Shown: positions 37,101-47,336, counted from the stretch's first letter. The stretch: DNA of 64,000 nucleotides from Megalobrama amblycephala (GCF_018812025.1 NC_063046.1:898328-962327), one strand, 5' to 3'. Notes: generated by a model from the letters alone, not told the origin. Made by a program: numbers and translations.

Positions 37101-40100
37101 CCGTGAGAAATGGTTACTGTCCCAGTAGGGCTGTTGACACTGTGTGTTTCTTCAGATTCATTTGTGTTCTGTTAAATTGCAGGGGTTTCACAGTTCAGTG
37201 TCTCCACGCGGGTTTGAGTGTGGGTTTAACCCAGAGGGGAACATCAAGAAGGTGATTCTTGCAACACATGCACAAACACACGTGTACCTGCACAAATACA
37301 TATGCGCAAATACATGCATGCACAAACATACGCACAAAATGCATGCATGCATGCACCAACACGCATCGCTCAAACGCACGCATGCACAAGTTCACACAAA
37401 CGTACACAAGCATACACAAACGCACGCATACACAAATGCACAAAAGCATGCACAAACGCACGCACAAACACGCAAGTCCGCACAAACGCACGCATACACA
37501 AATGCACAAAAGCATGCACAAACACAAGTTCACACAAACGCATGCATGCACAAATGCACAAAAGCATGCACAAACACAAGTTCACACAAACGCATGCATG
37601 CACAAAAGCATGCACAAACACAAGTTCACACAAACGCATGCACAAACACAAATTCACACAAATGCATGCATGCACAAATGCACAAAAGCATGCACAAGCA
37701 CAAGTTCACACAAATGCATGCATGCACAAAAGCATGCACAAACGCACGCACAAACACGCAAGTCCGCACAAACGCATGCATACACAAATGCACAAAAGCA
37801 TGCACAAACGCACACACAAACACGCAAGTCTGCACAAACGCACGCATACACAAATGCACAAAAGCATGCACAAACACAAGTTCACACAAACGCATGCATG
37901 CACAAAAGCATGCACAAACGCACACACAAACACATAAGTTTGCTCAAACGCACACATGCACAAGTTCACGCACACATGCACAAGTTCACACAAACGTACA
38001 CAAGCATGCACAAACACAAGTTCGCACAAAAGCATGCTCAAACGCACACACAAACACAAGTTCACACAAACGCACGCATGCACAAAAGCCTGCACACACA
38101 AACACAAGTTCACACAAATGCACGCATGCACAAATGCACAAAAGCATGAACAAACGCACACACAAACACGAGTTCGCTCAAACGCACACATGCACAAGTT
38201 CACACAAACGTACCCAAGCATACACAAACGCACGCACAAACACATGGTTTGCACAAACGCACGCATGCACAGATGCACAGATGCACAAAAGCATGCGCAA
38301 ACGCACACACAAACATGTAAGTCTGAAGAAATGCACACAAGCATGCATGAACTTATGCACAAACACACAAAAGTACGCATACACGTATGCGCAAACACAT
38401 ATGCTCCTGTTACACATGCTGCTTTTCACTAGTTTACATGCACACACTTTATATGAGTCACTCTTTAGAGCTGCCATAAACACTCAATCTGATGTGCATA
38501 ACGTATTTGAACAAGTTTTCAGTGCATGTGAAAAACGGCAAGGAAAGTGAGCAAAAACAAACCCGGTATGGATAACTTCCATTTGATTCAGGCTATCTGA
38601 AAATGGGCTAATAGTTTGCTAAATTGGAAATCTAGCAAAGTTTTAAAACCCATATATTTTTAAATTCTATCTTATGTCAACATATTCCTCCTCCAATAAC
38701 TGCACATCTCTAGAAACATCCATGAAAGAGAGTTTTGTTGCATTCCACTACACATCAGCAATGTAATTCAACAACTTTTTTTATTGTAATTACTGGTCTG
38801 TCAGCACAATAAAACCCCCTAAAGGCCCGTTCACACCAAGGATGACAACTATATAGATAACGATAAAGATATAGTTCTAAAAATTGTTCTCAATATAAAA
38901 TAATAGCAGAGTTGATTATGACAGCACAGAGGAACTATATCTTTGGAATCACTTTCAGAACAATTTTATCCAGCTAATGAACGATAAAAACATTGACAGC
39001 ATCACTATAGATCACCCAAGGCGTATTTAATATTGGGCTGGAATGAAAATAAAGTATAGTGGATGGATTGTACTGTTTTTTAACAACATGCCGATTGATG
39101 AAACACTTTCAGTTTACAAAATGTATGCATGAAATTTTTTAAGTGAACATGTCTCACAGCTAATTCTCTCTCTCTGTAGGAGGAGGAGCCGGGTTCGCTT
39201 CCTCTGTCTCTCACTGTTTCTGACTACCTCACGCCATCATGGTCGCTGTCACCCTCCTCCTCACCGCTGTCTCATTCCGAAGCCAGCGACTCCGATAGAG
39301 AGGATGAAGAAGAGGAGGAAGACGACGATGACGACGACGATGATGAAGAAGAGCTCGAGGAGCTGAGGGGCCGAATGATGAGACGGCGCAAGAAAAGGAA
39401 AACCTCGGCCAGTGTCAAGAAAAAGACTCAGCCCCGCCCCCTGTCATTCGCTCACCCCGCCCCTTCCTCTTCATCCCCCTTCCAGCAGCCTCTGGCCCCG
39501 CCCACCACTAATATAAACAATAACATAAACATAAACATAGGGCATGGCGCAACGCGTCGACAGCACTGTCCCTACTGCGGACGCCATTTCCGCTCGCTCG
39601 CCCGGCACCTGGAGAAACACCACGACCAGCAGCCCGAGGTACGAGCCGCCATGGAGCTGTCGCACCTCCCTGCTCACGCTCCGAGCGCCGACTCGTTTCC
39701 GTCTCCCGCTCAGCCCTCATCCTCCCTGGGAACGTCGCTGTTTTCCCGGGAGCAGGAACCTTTGTCTTCGCCTTCTAAATCTGGAGCCGTCTCCTTCTCG
39801 CTCTCAGTGTCTCCGCCTCCGAATACCTCAAAAAAGACATCCACGGCGCCGACGAGAAAGGTCATCAACAAGAGCGCCGTCGTCACGCCCAACCCTCCTC
39901 CCGCCAGGAGAGGGCGCCCGCCGAAGAGAGAGAAAGAACTGCAACTGAAGAAACAGGAGGAGGTGGAGCAGACAAAAGAGGAACCGCCTCCTACGCCTGG
40001 TAAAGAGGAAGAAGAGGAGGAGGAGGAGGAAGAGGAGAATGAGTCAGACATGAGAGAAGATGGATCTGCAGAAGAGAAGAATGGTGAAATGACCAGGCAA

Positions 40101-42667
40101 GTTTGTGTTTGAAACTTTTGTTATTACAGATCACATGAAATCTAAACCGGAGTTTTGCAGTGACCGTGTGTTAGTTTAGAAGTTGCCTCTATGCTAATAT
40201 TAGCATCTACACCAGCAGACGATATCGTTCTGTAGATTATTAGCACTGCAGTTTTGTCGTTTGCAGCGATACAATGTTAGAATATTACAGCTAGCAACAG
40301 ACACAGTAGCCCCTCCCTGCAGAACACTCGAGATCCAAGGGGCGAAGTCGGGTAGGTTAAGGTATATGGAAAGTGGGAGGAGTTGGATCTAGAACCAGGG
40401 GGTGGAGATGGGTAGGTTTAGAGTCAGGGGGCGGAGTCAGGTAGGGCTATGGATAGTGGGAGGAGTTGGATCAACCCACCCCTTGGATCTTGTGTTCTGC
40501 AGTGAGGACCACCTCAACAGACAACCAATCGTGTACTCATGTTTGCCTGCTTTAAACGGTCACGGAAACACTGTGCATTGTATATAAACAGTAAATTCAG
40601 TGTTTAAGAGGAAAAATGCCAAATGCGGCGACAATTTGAGTGTAGAAGAGACTGTTTCATTCTTACCTTTGTAGCGTGAAATGTCTATTCAGTATAAACT
40701 CGATAGTACAGTCGGCAATATGAAGATGTGCAATGTAAACAGGTCACGTTGTGTTTATCCAATCAAAGTTAACCCAGGGTTTAGGAATGTACAGTGTGAA
40801 ACATACATTAGTACATCTCTGCACATTTCCAAATCTCCCAGTGTCTCACTCAAACAGGGTGTTCCCCAGGGTTCAGTTCTCGGACCATTATTATTCATTA
40901 TCTACATTCCGACTCTTGGCCAAATAATTCGTCGCCATGGTTTTAACTACCACTATTATGCAGATGACATCCAGATTTATTCTGTTTGCCGGCCAGATTC
41001 TATCCACTCGACTGCCTCATTATCTTCATGTGTGAGTGATTTAAAAGTCTGGCTACACTCTTAGCTTGAACTTGATTAAGACAGAAATCTTAATAACTGA
41101 TTCCCCATCTCAAATAAAAAATATAACAAATGTTTCTAGGTTTGACCTTGATGCCACATCTTTATTTCCATCTGCCTCTGTTAGAAATTTAGGTACAGTG
41201 CATCTGGAAAGTGTTCACAGTGCTTCACCTTCACCACATTTTGTTATGTTACAGCCTTATTCCAAAAGAGATTCTTTATTTTCCTCAAAATTCTACAAAT
41301 AATACAATGACAACATGAAAAAAGTTTGTTTAAAATCTTTGCAAATTTATTAAAAATAAAAAACAAAAAAAATCACAAGTATTCACAGCTTTTGCTCAAT
41401 ACTTTGTTGAAGCACCTCTGGCACCAATTACAGCCTCAAGTCTTTTTGAGTATGATGCTCAAGCTTGACACACCTATTTTTGGGCAGTTTCTCCCATTCT
41501 TCTTTGCAGGACCTCTCAAGGTCCATCAGGTTGGATGGGGAGTGTTGGTGCACAGCCATGTTCAGATCTCTCCAGCGATGTTCAGTCGGGATCAAGTCTG
41601 GGCCAATCAAGGACGTTCACAGTGTTTTCCCGTAGCCACTCCTTTGTTGTCTTGGCTGTGTGATTAGGGTCGCTGTCCTGTTGGGAGATGAATCTCCACC
41701 CCAGTCTGAGATCCAGAGCGCTCTGGAGCATCAAGGATGTACATTGTTGCATTCATCTTTCCCTCAATCCTGACTAGTCTCCCAGTTCCTGCTGCTGAAA
41801 AACATCCCCACAGCATGATGCTGCCACCACCATGCTTCACTGTAGGGATGGTATTGGCCAGGTGATGAGCGGTGCCTGGTTTCCTCCAAACATGACGCTC
41901 GCTATTCAGGCCAAAGAGTTCAATCTTTGTTTCATCAGACCAGAGAATTTTGTTTCTCATGGTCTGAGAGTCCTCCAGACGGGCTGTCATGTGACTTTTA
42001 CTGAGCAGTGGCTTCCGTCTGGCCACTCTACCATACAGGCCTGATTGGTGGAGTGCTGCAGAGATGGTTGTTCTTCTGGAAGGTTTTCCTCTCTCCATAG
42101 AGAAATGCTGGAGCTCTGTCAGAGTGACCATCAGGTTCTTGGTCACCTCTCTGTCTAAGGCCCTTCTCCCCCGATCACTCAGTTTGGCCGGACAGCCTGC
42201 TCTAGGAAGCTCTTTTTTTTTTAAATAAATTTGCAAAGATTTCAAACAAACTTCTTTCACATTGTCATTATGGGGTATTGTTTGTAGAATTTCGAGGAAA
42301 ATAATGAATTTAATCCCTTTTGGAATAAGGCTGTAACATAACAAAATGTGGAAAAATTTAAGCGCTGTGAATGCTTTCCAGATGCACTGTATTTGTATTC
42401 CTTTTTTTATTTTTTTTCTTCTTCTTCTTCTTCTTCTCTTTGCCTACCTTCTGTGTTGTCTTCATGACACAATGTTAAGTTTCTTTCTTTTGATTTAAAG
42501 TTTACTCAACTTCTGTTATATCATGCAACTGCATTATCCATGACTTCTGGACTGGGCAAATGTCCATCATCCATTTAATTGTTACCTCGTATTGATTGTT
42601 TGTTGTATCATTGTACCTTGTAAAGCATCCTTGAGCCTAGGCAAGGCACTATATAAATTAAACATCA

Positions 42668-42699
<32 letters not shown>

Positions 42700-45600
42700 T
42701 TGACCCGGAACACCAAATTAGGTAAAAGATTTGCAGCACAAGGGTTAAGTCATGATGAAACGGAAGTTGTGCTAGTCTTTTCTTCACTATTGTGCCATAT
42801 TTCCAAGTGTAACTGCTTCTGGAAAAAGAACAAATGTAGGGCGGGGCTTGATTTTGTCTGTGGGGAATTGATTGGATGGTTGTGGTTTGCTATTGGTGGA
42901 TCTCATGTGAGTGACAGGTTGCCCCGCCCTCATCATCAGAGAAGAGAAGAGATGCTGCAAGAGGGAGGAGAAGATATTCTGATTCAAGATTATGAGGACC
43001 ATTGAATTTAAAACAATAATGATGTGAACCGATAAATCATTTAGAATAAACACTGCTATATTCCATTAAAAAAAGTTTTGCCTAAACTGCTGAATTGTTT
43101 TCCAGGTTAGGCAGTGAAGTTTTCAAAATGATGATATTTCACTGTAGTGATTGTGTTTACTGTAACTCTTGCAGCTCCCAGCGCTCACACATGCCTCCTC
43201 TGCTGTCCTCGCTCTCCACGCTGGTCATGTACCTCCGTCGACAGCAGCACTCCTCCTTTCTCTCGCTCTCTCGTGCCGCGGGCTCGGCGGAGGCCTGGCG
43301 TCTCCTCTGCCACTCCAGTTTGGCTCTTCTCATCCTGTACAACCGCCATCGTGAGTGCGAGGTGGCCAAACTCACCATTCAGGACTACCGCGACCGTAAC
43401 TCCGTCTCCCCGTCGGACGCGTCTCTTTCCCCTTTCGAACGGCACGTCCTCTGTCACCTCACCCGCGTGGGCGTGTTGGGCAAACGCGGCCGTGTTCAGC
43501 CTCTCATCCTTCCTCCGCATTCAGAGGCTTGTCTGGACCTTCTCCTAAAGACATCTGCGGATGTGGGCGTTGATCCCGAGAGCCCCTACGTGTTTTCCCG
43601 GCCGTATCATTCCCCGGCCACGCCGCTCCGCGGCACTGACCTTCTCCGGAGCCTGGCACGCACTAGCGGCGCTAAAAACCCTACAACGCTCACCGCGCCC
43701 CGCGCCCGCCGCCAAGTGGCCATCCTCACACAGCTCCTGCTGCTCGAGGAGGGCGAAAGAGCCCCGGGCGCCGCCGCAAAGAGATTGGAGGATTTCCTGC
43801 AGAGGGAGTACCATGTGACTCAAAGCTGCACTCGGATTGGTCAGGACCCAGCGCTGATGAACCGCGTGGGGCGAGTGGTGCTGTACGGAGAGCGGGAAGG
43901 GGTTCTGTTCAGAGGGATGAGTCTGCAGCACATCTGCCTCGAGCTGGACGGTAAGAAACGAAACGCTAAAATATCATTTCTAAAGGTTTTGTGTGCACTC
44001 AATAGAGCAGAGCATGTACATGTGACATCACATCTGCTAAAAGCATAAATGCACCGATACTACAATGGATACCCTCATAAAGCGCATAATAAATTAATAA
44101 TATACAGCTTTTCTTTTCGATTAACAGCTGTGTTACATTTTGTTTTGCAGTATCTAAGTGTAAATTAGCAGTCCATATATTAGGACTGTGAGGTGTGACA
44201 GTGCATACTTTTCAATGCTATAAATGTGTTTTCCCACAGTTAATGCTACGTTAGATATATTTACAGTGTTACATATTTACTCAATACCCCACAGATAATT
44301 TTTTATAGCATGTTAAAATTGCCACTTTTTGGGGGTAAGCAAAAAGTGTCCCTTTAAATGCAAATGAGCTGCTGCTCCTGCCCACTTTCAAGAAGAGGTG
44401 GAGATTCAAGAGCTCATGCAACAACAAAAGAGGACAATCTCACGCACTGAAAATGTCAGAAACTGTCAGTAATGGTGTTCAGTTTGAACTCATGCTTTTA
44501 TCAACTATTAGTACAAGCCTTTTGTAGCGGAGCCCGTCCGAATGATGGCCAAAACTTTACTGAGTTTTATGTTTTTTATACTTCACTCAAAAGATGAAGC
44601 GTGATGACACAAAAGATGATTTTTCACTCCAGAAAATCACCGTAACAACAAAATAAAGAACAGTAGAAGTGTGCATTAAAGTCTTATCCATAAACTCCCT
44701 CTCTCTCTTGCATTATCATCAACATACACAGCGAATTACACAGAAACACTCGTTACAACTAACAGTAAACAGATCTATACAGACCTTATGCCTTTTCAAG
44801 GTGCTTAATAAAAACTTTATATCCGTAAATCAACTCCGATGAACTGTAATAAAGTGCTCTCCCTTCATCGCTGCCATATCCAGTATCGCTCTGGAGACTG
44901 TAAGCTGGATCATGAACAGTTGGTGCTGATCCATCCTTGAGTAACAACTTTTTAACTTTTGTTTTGTCCCTTTGTACAAAGCAGTCTGGTGTAAAATGAA
45001 TAGTGCAGACATAAACAAATTTAGGTGTATAGTGGTGCATTCCCTTAAAAAATAAGACGAATCCACTGCTCCGTCAGCTCTGATGTCAGGAGTACATTAA
45101 AAAAAGGAGTAGGTGCATTTTTATCATATGGTTGTGTACGCACACTGCCAACACACATGTATGCTCAAACACCATTTAAAAGTGAATTTTGCATAATAGG
45201 TTGCATTCAGAGTATTGCATCTGAACACAAACTGTTAAAGTTTTCTTTCTGTTTCGGCAGTGATGTCTGGAAACTCTGCCGACTCTTTCTCGGACGAGTC
45301 CGATGGAGAAGGCAATGAGAATAAGGAGAGAGCTGAAGTTGTAAAGAAGAGAGCCCCCAGTAATCGAGGGCCTCCGCCGAAGAAGGGAAACAACCCGCGC
45401 CTGTCACCGGCCACGCCCTCACCGCTCAAGAGGCGGAGCTCACAGGTCAAATCGGGTGAGTCACATGATGCACTGCTAAGCTTGAGATTCAAGAACTGGC
45501 TTCATTTCTTTACTAAAATATAGTTTTTAATGACATTTAGTGCTGGGCGGTATACTGGTTCATATGGTATACGATGATTTCAGTGTCTGCTGCCTCACTC

Positions 45601-45860
45601 ACTATACATGAACTTCTTCTGCAGAGCTGCTCTTAGTCATTTTATGAACATTTCACCGTTTAATTTGATAAAACTATAAAACTAAACATGACATACCGTG
45701 AAACTGCCAGAATCTTAAAAAAATAACGTCATACAGATTTTCGGTCATACCGCCCAGCACTAACATTTAGTTCTGTTCCTTAAAATAAGTTATGTTGAAT
45801 CTGAGTTGTAAGTTTTGATTCTGAAATCAAGTGCATATTGATATATGCAGATATATTGAG

Positions 45861-45932
<72 letters not shown>

Positions 45933-47336
45933 TGAAAAATATTGTTTTGGTTTTTATATTTTTACAAAATATTGTAAAATAAAAAAAACAATTTCATTGA
46001 GCAGTTGTTATTCATGTGTTATTTACTATCTTTAAATATCTGCCAATATGTCAGATATCGGCATTGGCCATCAAAAAATTTTGTAAATATGTAAAATATT
46101 TATTTATTTTATTTATATTTATTTATTAAGTTTTATTGCAGCAATTGTTATGTGTTATTTACTATCTTTATATTAAATATATATCGCCGAATATATCGGA
46201 TATCAGCATTGGCCTTCAAAAATTTTGTAAATATGTCAAATGTTTACTAATTTAATAAATATTTAAAATAAATCTAAATTTTATTGCAACAATTGTTATT
46301 TATGTTTTATTTACTATCTTTAAATATATCTGCCAAACATGACGGATATCGGCATTGGCTGTCAAAGATTTTGTAAATATGTAAAATATTTATTAATTTA
46401 GCAAATATGTAAAATATATCTAAATTTTATTGCAGCAATTGTTAATCATTTATTAATTGCTATCTTTAAATAAATATATCTGCCAATATGTTGGATATCG
46501 GCATTGGCCATCAAAAATTTTGTAAATATGTAAAATATTTATTTATTTAGCAAATATGTAAACTAAATCTATTTTTTTGCAGCAGTTGTTATTTATGTGT
46601 TATTTACTATCTTTATATTAAATATATATCTGATATCGGCATTGGCCATCGAAAATGTTGTAAATATGTCAAATGTTTACTAACTTATAAAATATTTAAA
46701 TAAATCTAAATTTAATTGCAGCAGTTATTTATGTGTTATTTACTGTCTTTTATATTAAACAACATCAGCTGCATTACATTTTGTTTTACAATATCTAGGT
46801 GTAAATTAGCCGTCCATATATCAGGACTGTGAGGTGTGACAGGGCATACTTTACAATGCTAGAAATGTGATTTTACGGCAGCTAATACTATGTTAGATAT
46901 ATTTACAATGTTACATGTTTACTCAAACATAAAATATATGGGATACCGATCATCAGCTAAAACAATTTCCACAAAATAAAAGGTACTTTGATTTTTTTTT
47001 TAAATGTAAAAAACAAATGATGGTAGGACCGAACATTGGAGTTTGTGTTGACGTAACCTAACATTCATGGTGTTTGCGTGTTCCTCAGGTAAGCGTGGCG
47101 TCCTGAAGCGGCCCTGGTCGGAGGCGGAGCGTGTCGCCGTGGAGACGCACCTCAAGCGGAACATCATGGAACTGCGCGTTCCTGCAAAGGCGGACTGCGA
47201 GCGATGTCTGCAGCACTGCCCTCTGCTGGTCAGCAATCAGCGCGACTGGAGGGCCATCAAGTTCTACTGCCACAACCGCATCCAGTTACTGAAGAAACAG
47301 GGACGGCGGGAAGGGAACGCGGCAGCCGTCTGCTAA
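34045..47336 (+). CDS. SET-like / zinc finger / tyrosine-recombinase-like fusion protein
   Basis: Exons 34,045-34,136, 36,016-36,125, 36,228-36,312, 36,727-36,922, 39,180-40,096, 43,175-43,950, 45,261-45,455 and 47,089-47,336 join in frame to 872 residues. Order: basic and acidic N-terminus; a SET-like piece at about 119-152 with [14 protein letters not shown]; an Asp/Glu run; a zinc finger at 290-309 (CPYC..H...H); an AT-hook-like RRGRPPK; a tyrosine-recombinase-like domain at about 467-725; a linker; and a C-terminal domain with [12 protein letters not shown] and RDWRAIKFY. Recombinase Arg motifs remain ([16 protein letters not shown]), but the LGH..YY segment reads [12 protein letters not shown], so the nucleophile is gone. 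I infer a nuclear, DNA-binding, non-enzymatic role. I cannot name the gene. An ATG at 34,024 could extend the start by seven residues. Confidence 0.8.
34983..35979. mobile_element. hAT-type element with 8-bp target duplication, intron 1
   Basis: The ends TAGGGCTGGGTATCGA and TTTTTACCCAGCCCTA are inverted repeats. The perfect duplication GATAATAG flanks them at 34,975-34,982 and 35,980-35,987. An 8-bp duplication is the hAT signature. The interior has repeated CGATT/AATCG motifs and no transposase. Confidence 0.92.
36016..36125 (+). CDS. YR-like gene, exon 2
   Basis: It runs from TTTCGCAG|GCGTGTG to AGCCCAG|GTACTG. It encodes a basic CGRKRKG patch, then acidic [12 protein letters not shown]. 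It begins 28 bp after the end of the hAT element, so that insertion sits right against the splice acceptor. Confidence 0.75.
36228..36312 (+). CDS. YR-like gene, exon 3
   Basis: It runs from TGTGTAAG|GAGACG to CAGCTCTG|GTACAG, phase 1 in and phase 2 out. It encodes [20 protein letters not shown] and then LTDPSQL. The AAG acceptor is weak but permitted. Confidence 0.65.
36727..36922 (+). CDS. YR-like gene, exon 4 (SET-like)
   Basis: It runs from GTCCTATAG|TGTTCC to GCCTTG|GTAAGT. It carries [20 protein letters not shown] then [13 protein letters not shown], which resembles the C-terminal part of SET domains (..IVAIRDI..GEEI..DY). The substrate-binding core and NHSC motif are absent, so methyltransferase activity is not expected. 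Confidence 0.8.
37183..37251 (+). CDS. Possible 69-bp cassette exon
   Basis: TAAATTGCAG|GGGTTTCAC and ATCAAGAAG|GTGATT bound 23 codons (phase 0 on both sides) reading [20 protein letters not shown] and then IKK. Inclusion or skipping would both keep frame. There is no recognised domain; it may be a chance open stretch. Confidence 0.3.
37255..38425. repeat. 1.2-kb CACAAACGCA/GCATGCA minisatellite in an intron
   Basis: Degenerate tandem units such as CACAAACGCACGCATGCACA and CACAAAAGCATG, CACAAGTT alternate through the stretch. The array lacks stops in several frames on both strands (up to 468 codons), purely because of its composition. Those frames show only His/Lys/Thr or Cys/Val/Leu simple sequence and should not be annotated as genes. 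Confidence 0.95.
38820..39010. mobile_element. Probable MITE (GGCCCGTTCACACCAAGGAT)
   Basis: The start CCCGTTCACACCAAGGATGA and the inner pairs AGATATAGTTCTAAAAATTG / AACTATATCTTTGGAATC and ATAACGATAAA / AACGATAAAAAC resemble a common fish MITE. The right end was not resolved. Confidence 0.45.
39180..40096 (+). CDS. YR-like gene, large exon with zinc finger and AT-hook-like motif
   Basis: It runs from CTCTGTAG|GAGGAGGAG to ATGACCAG|GCAAGT, a GC donor. It encodes a Ser-rich segment, a run of Asp/Glu (from about 39,298), the basic RRRKKRK, the zinc finger [20 protein letters not shown], a Pro/Ser region, [10 protein letters not shown] and a second Glu run. Spacing between the Cys pair and the His pair is 10 residues rather than the classic 12. 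Confidence 0.85.
40845..42700 (+). mobile_element. L2/CR1-like LINE 3' part, split by a Tc1 element
   Basis: Bases 40,850-41,064 encode reverse-transcriptase motifs [16 protein letters not shown] and [10 protein letters not shown], then a stop. The frame continues in part to about 41,190 (KTEILI..VRNLG). The 3' untranslated part resumes at 42,390 and ends CAAGGCACTATATAAATTAA before an (ATT)n tail to about 42,700. The copy is 5'-truncated and dead. Confidence 0.85.
41196..42389 (-). mobile_element. Defective Tc1-like transposon
   Basis: The inverted ends CAGTGCATCTGGAAAG..TTCACAG and their complement are flanked by TA at 41,194-41,195 and 42,390-42,391, as required for Tc1/mariner. On the minus strand, 41,664-42,344 encodes [13 protein letters not shown] and [13 protein letters not shown] (first two parts of the DDE core). 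The rest lies in another frame at 41,428-41,610 ([12 protein letters not shown]). The N-terminal DNA-binding part is missing. Confidence 0.93.
42805..43070. repeat. Dispersed repeat, copy 2 (partner at 6,190-6,400)
   Basis: It contains the same block as 6,190-6,400, with GGGCGGGGCTTGATTTTGTC and GTGACAGGTTGCCCCGCCCT, but has a short GTGGG insertion and extra AAGAG repeats. It lies just upstream of the recombinase-like exon. Confidence 0.7.
43175..43950 (+). CDS. YR-like gene, tyrosine-recombinase-like exon
   Basis: It runs from CTCTTGCAG|CTCCCAG to GCTGGACG|GTAAGA. The pattern follows Crypton/DIRS-type recombinases: [20 protein letters not shown] (first Arg box), [45 protein letters not shown], then [14 protein letters not shown] (second Arg box). 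The final box, [20 protein letters not shown], lacks the active-site His and Tyr. GC content is much higher than in the flanking introns, as expected for a constrained exon. Confidence 0.8.
44126..44285. repeat. 160-bp repeat, intron copy A (partner at 46,767-46,925)
   Basis: It shares a stretch beginning TTACATTTTGTTTTGCAGTATCTA and including GACTGTGAGGTGTGACAG with 46,767-46,925. Identity is high but imperfect. Confidence 0.85.
44330..45110 (-). mobile_element. THAP-containing DNA transposon remnant
   Basis: On the minus strand, 44,886-45,006 reads [17 protein letters not shown] and [11 protein letters not shown], the C-terminal half of a THAP zinc finger (final C-x2-H, then the AVPT-like box). 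The N-terminal Cys pair is out of frame or lost. The surrounding AT-rich sequence, including AAATGCAAATGAGCTGCTGC, looks like a P-element-type fish transposon remnant. Confidence 0.6.
45261..45455 (+). CDS. YR-like gene, linker exon
   Basis: It runs from GTTTCGGCAG|TGATGTC to AAATCGG|GTGAGT. It encodes [17 protein letters not shown] and a Lys/Pro/Ser-rich stretch ([18 protein letters not shown]), probably disordered and perhaps containing a nuclear localisation signal. Confidence 0.75.
45539..45762. mobile_element. Small hAT-like MITE (TGCTGGGCGGTAT)
   Basis: The ends TAGTGCTGGGCGGTATAC and GTCATACCGCCCAGCACTA are inverted. ACATTTAG occurs at both flanks, with a slightly offset register on the right. 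Confidence 0.8.
45864..45930. repeat. (TA)n microsatellite
   Basis: A TA dinucleotide run broken once by TG. Confidence 0.97.
45990..46740. repeat. About 147-bp tandem repeat, five degenerate copies
   Basis: The core GATATCGGCATTGGCC recurs near 46,061, 46,208, 46,352, 46,500 and 46,638, each with TTTTGTAAATATGT and TTATTTACTATCTTTA. Spacing is 138-148 bp. Confidence 0.88.
46767..46925. repeat. 160-bp repeat, intron copy B
   Basis: Partner of 44,126-44,285, in the same orientation, just after the 147-bp tandem array. Confidence 0.85.
47089..47336 (+). CDS. YR-like gene, last exon
   Basis: It runs from TGTTCCTCAG|GTAAGCG to TAA. It encodes [20 protein letters not shown], then [10 protein letters not shown] and [19 protein letters not shown]. 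Trp, paired Cys and a basic helix suggest a small DNA-binding domain of the kind that often follows recombinase-like domains in fish proteins. That pairing is from general recall, not a search. Confidence 0.8.

Noticed and set aside
37144..38550. 468-codon plus-strand frame and several shorter frames on both strands through 37.2-38.5 kb
   Set aside because: They arise from a stop-poor CA/TG minisatellite. The products are low-complexity His/Lys/Thr or Cys/Val/Leu strings, and frames are open on both strands at once.
43185..43931. Minus-strand frames of 111 and 128 codons opposite the recombinase-like exon
   Set aside because: Shadows of a GC-rich coding exon on the other strand; no splice or domain support.
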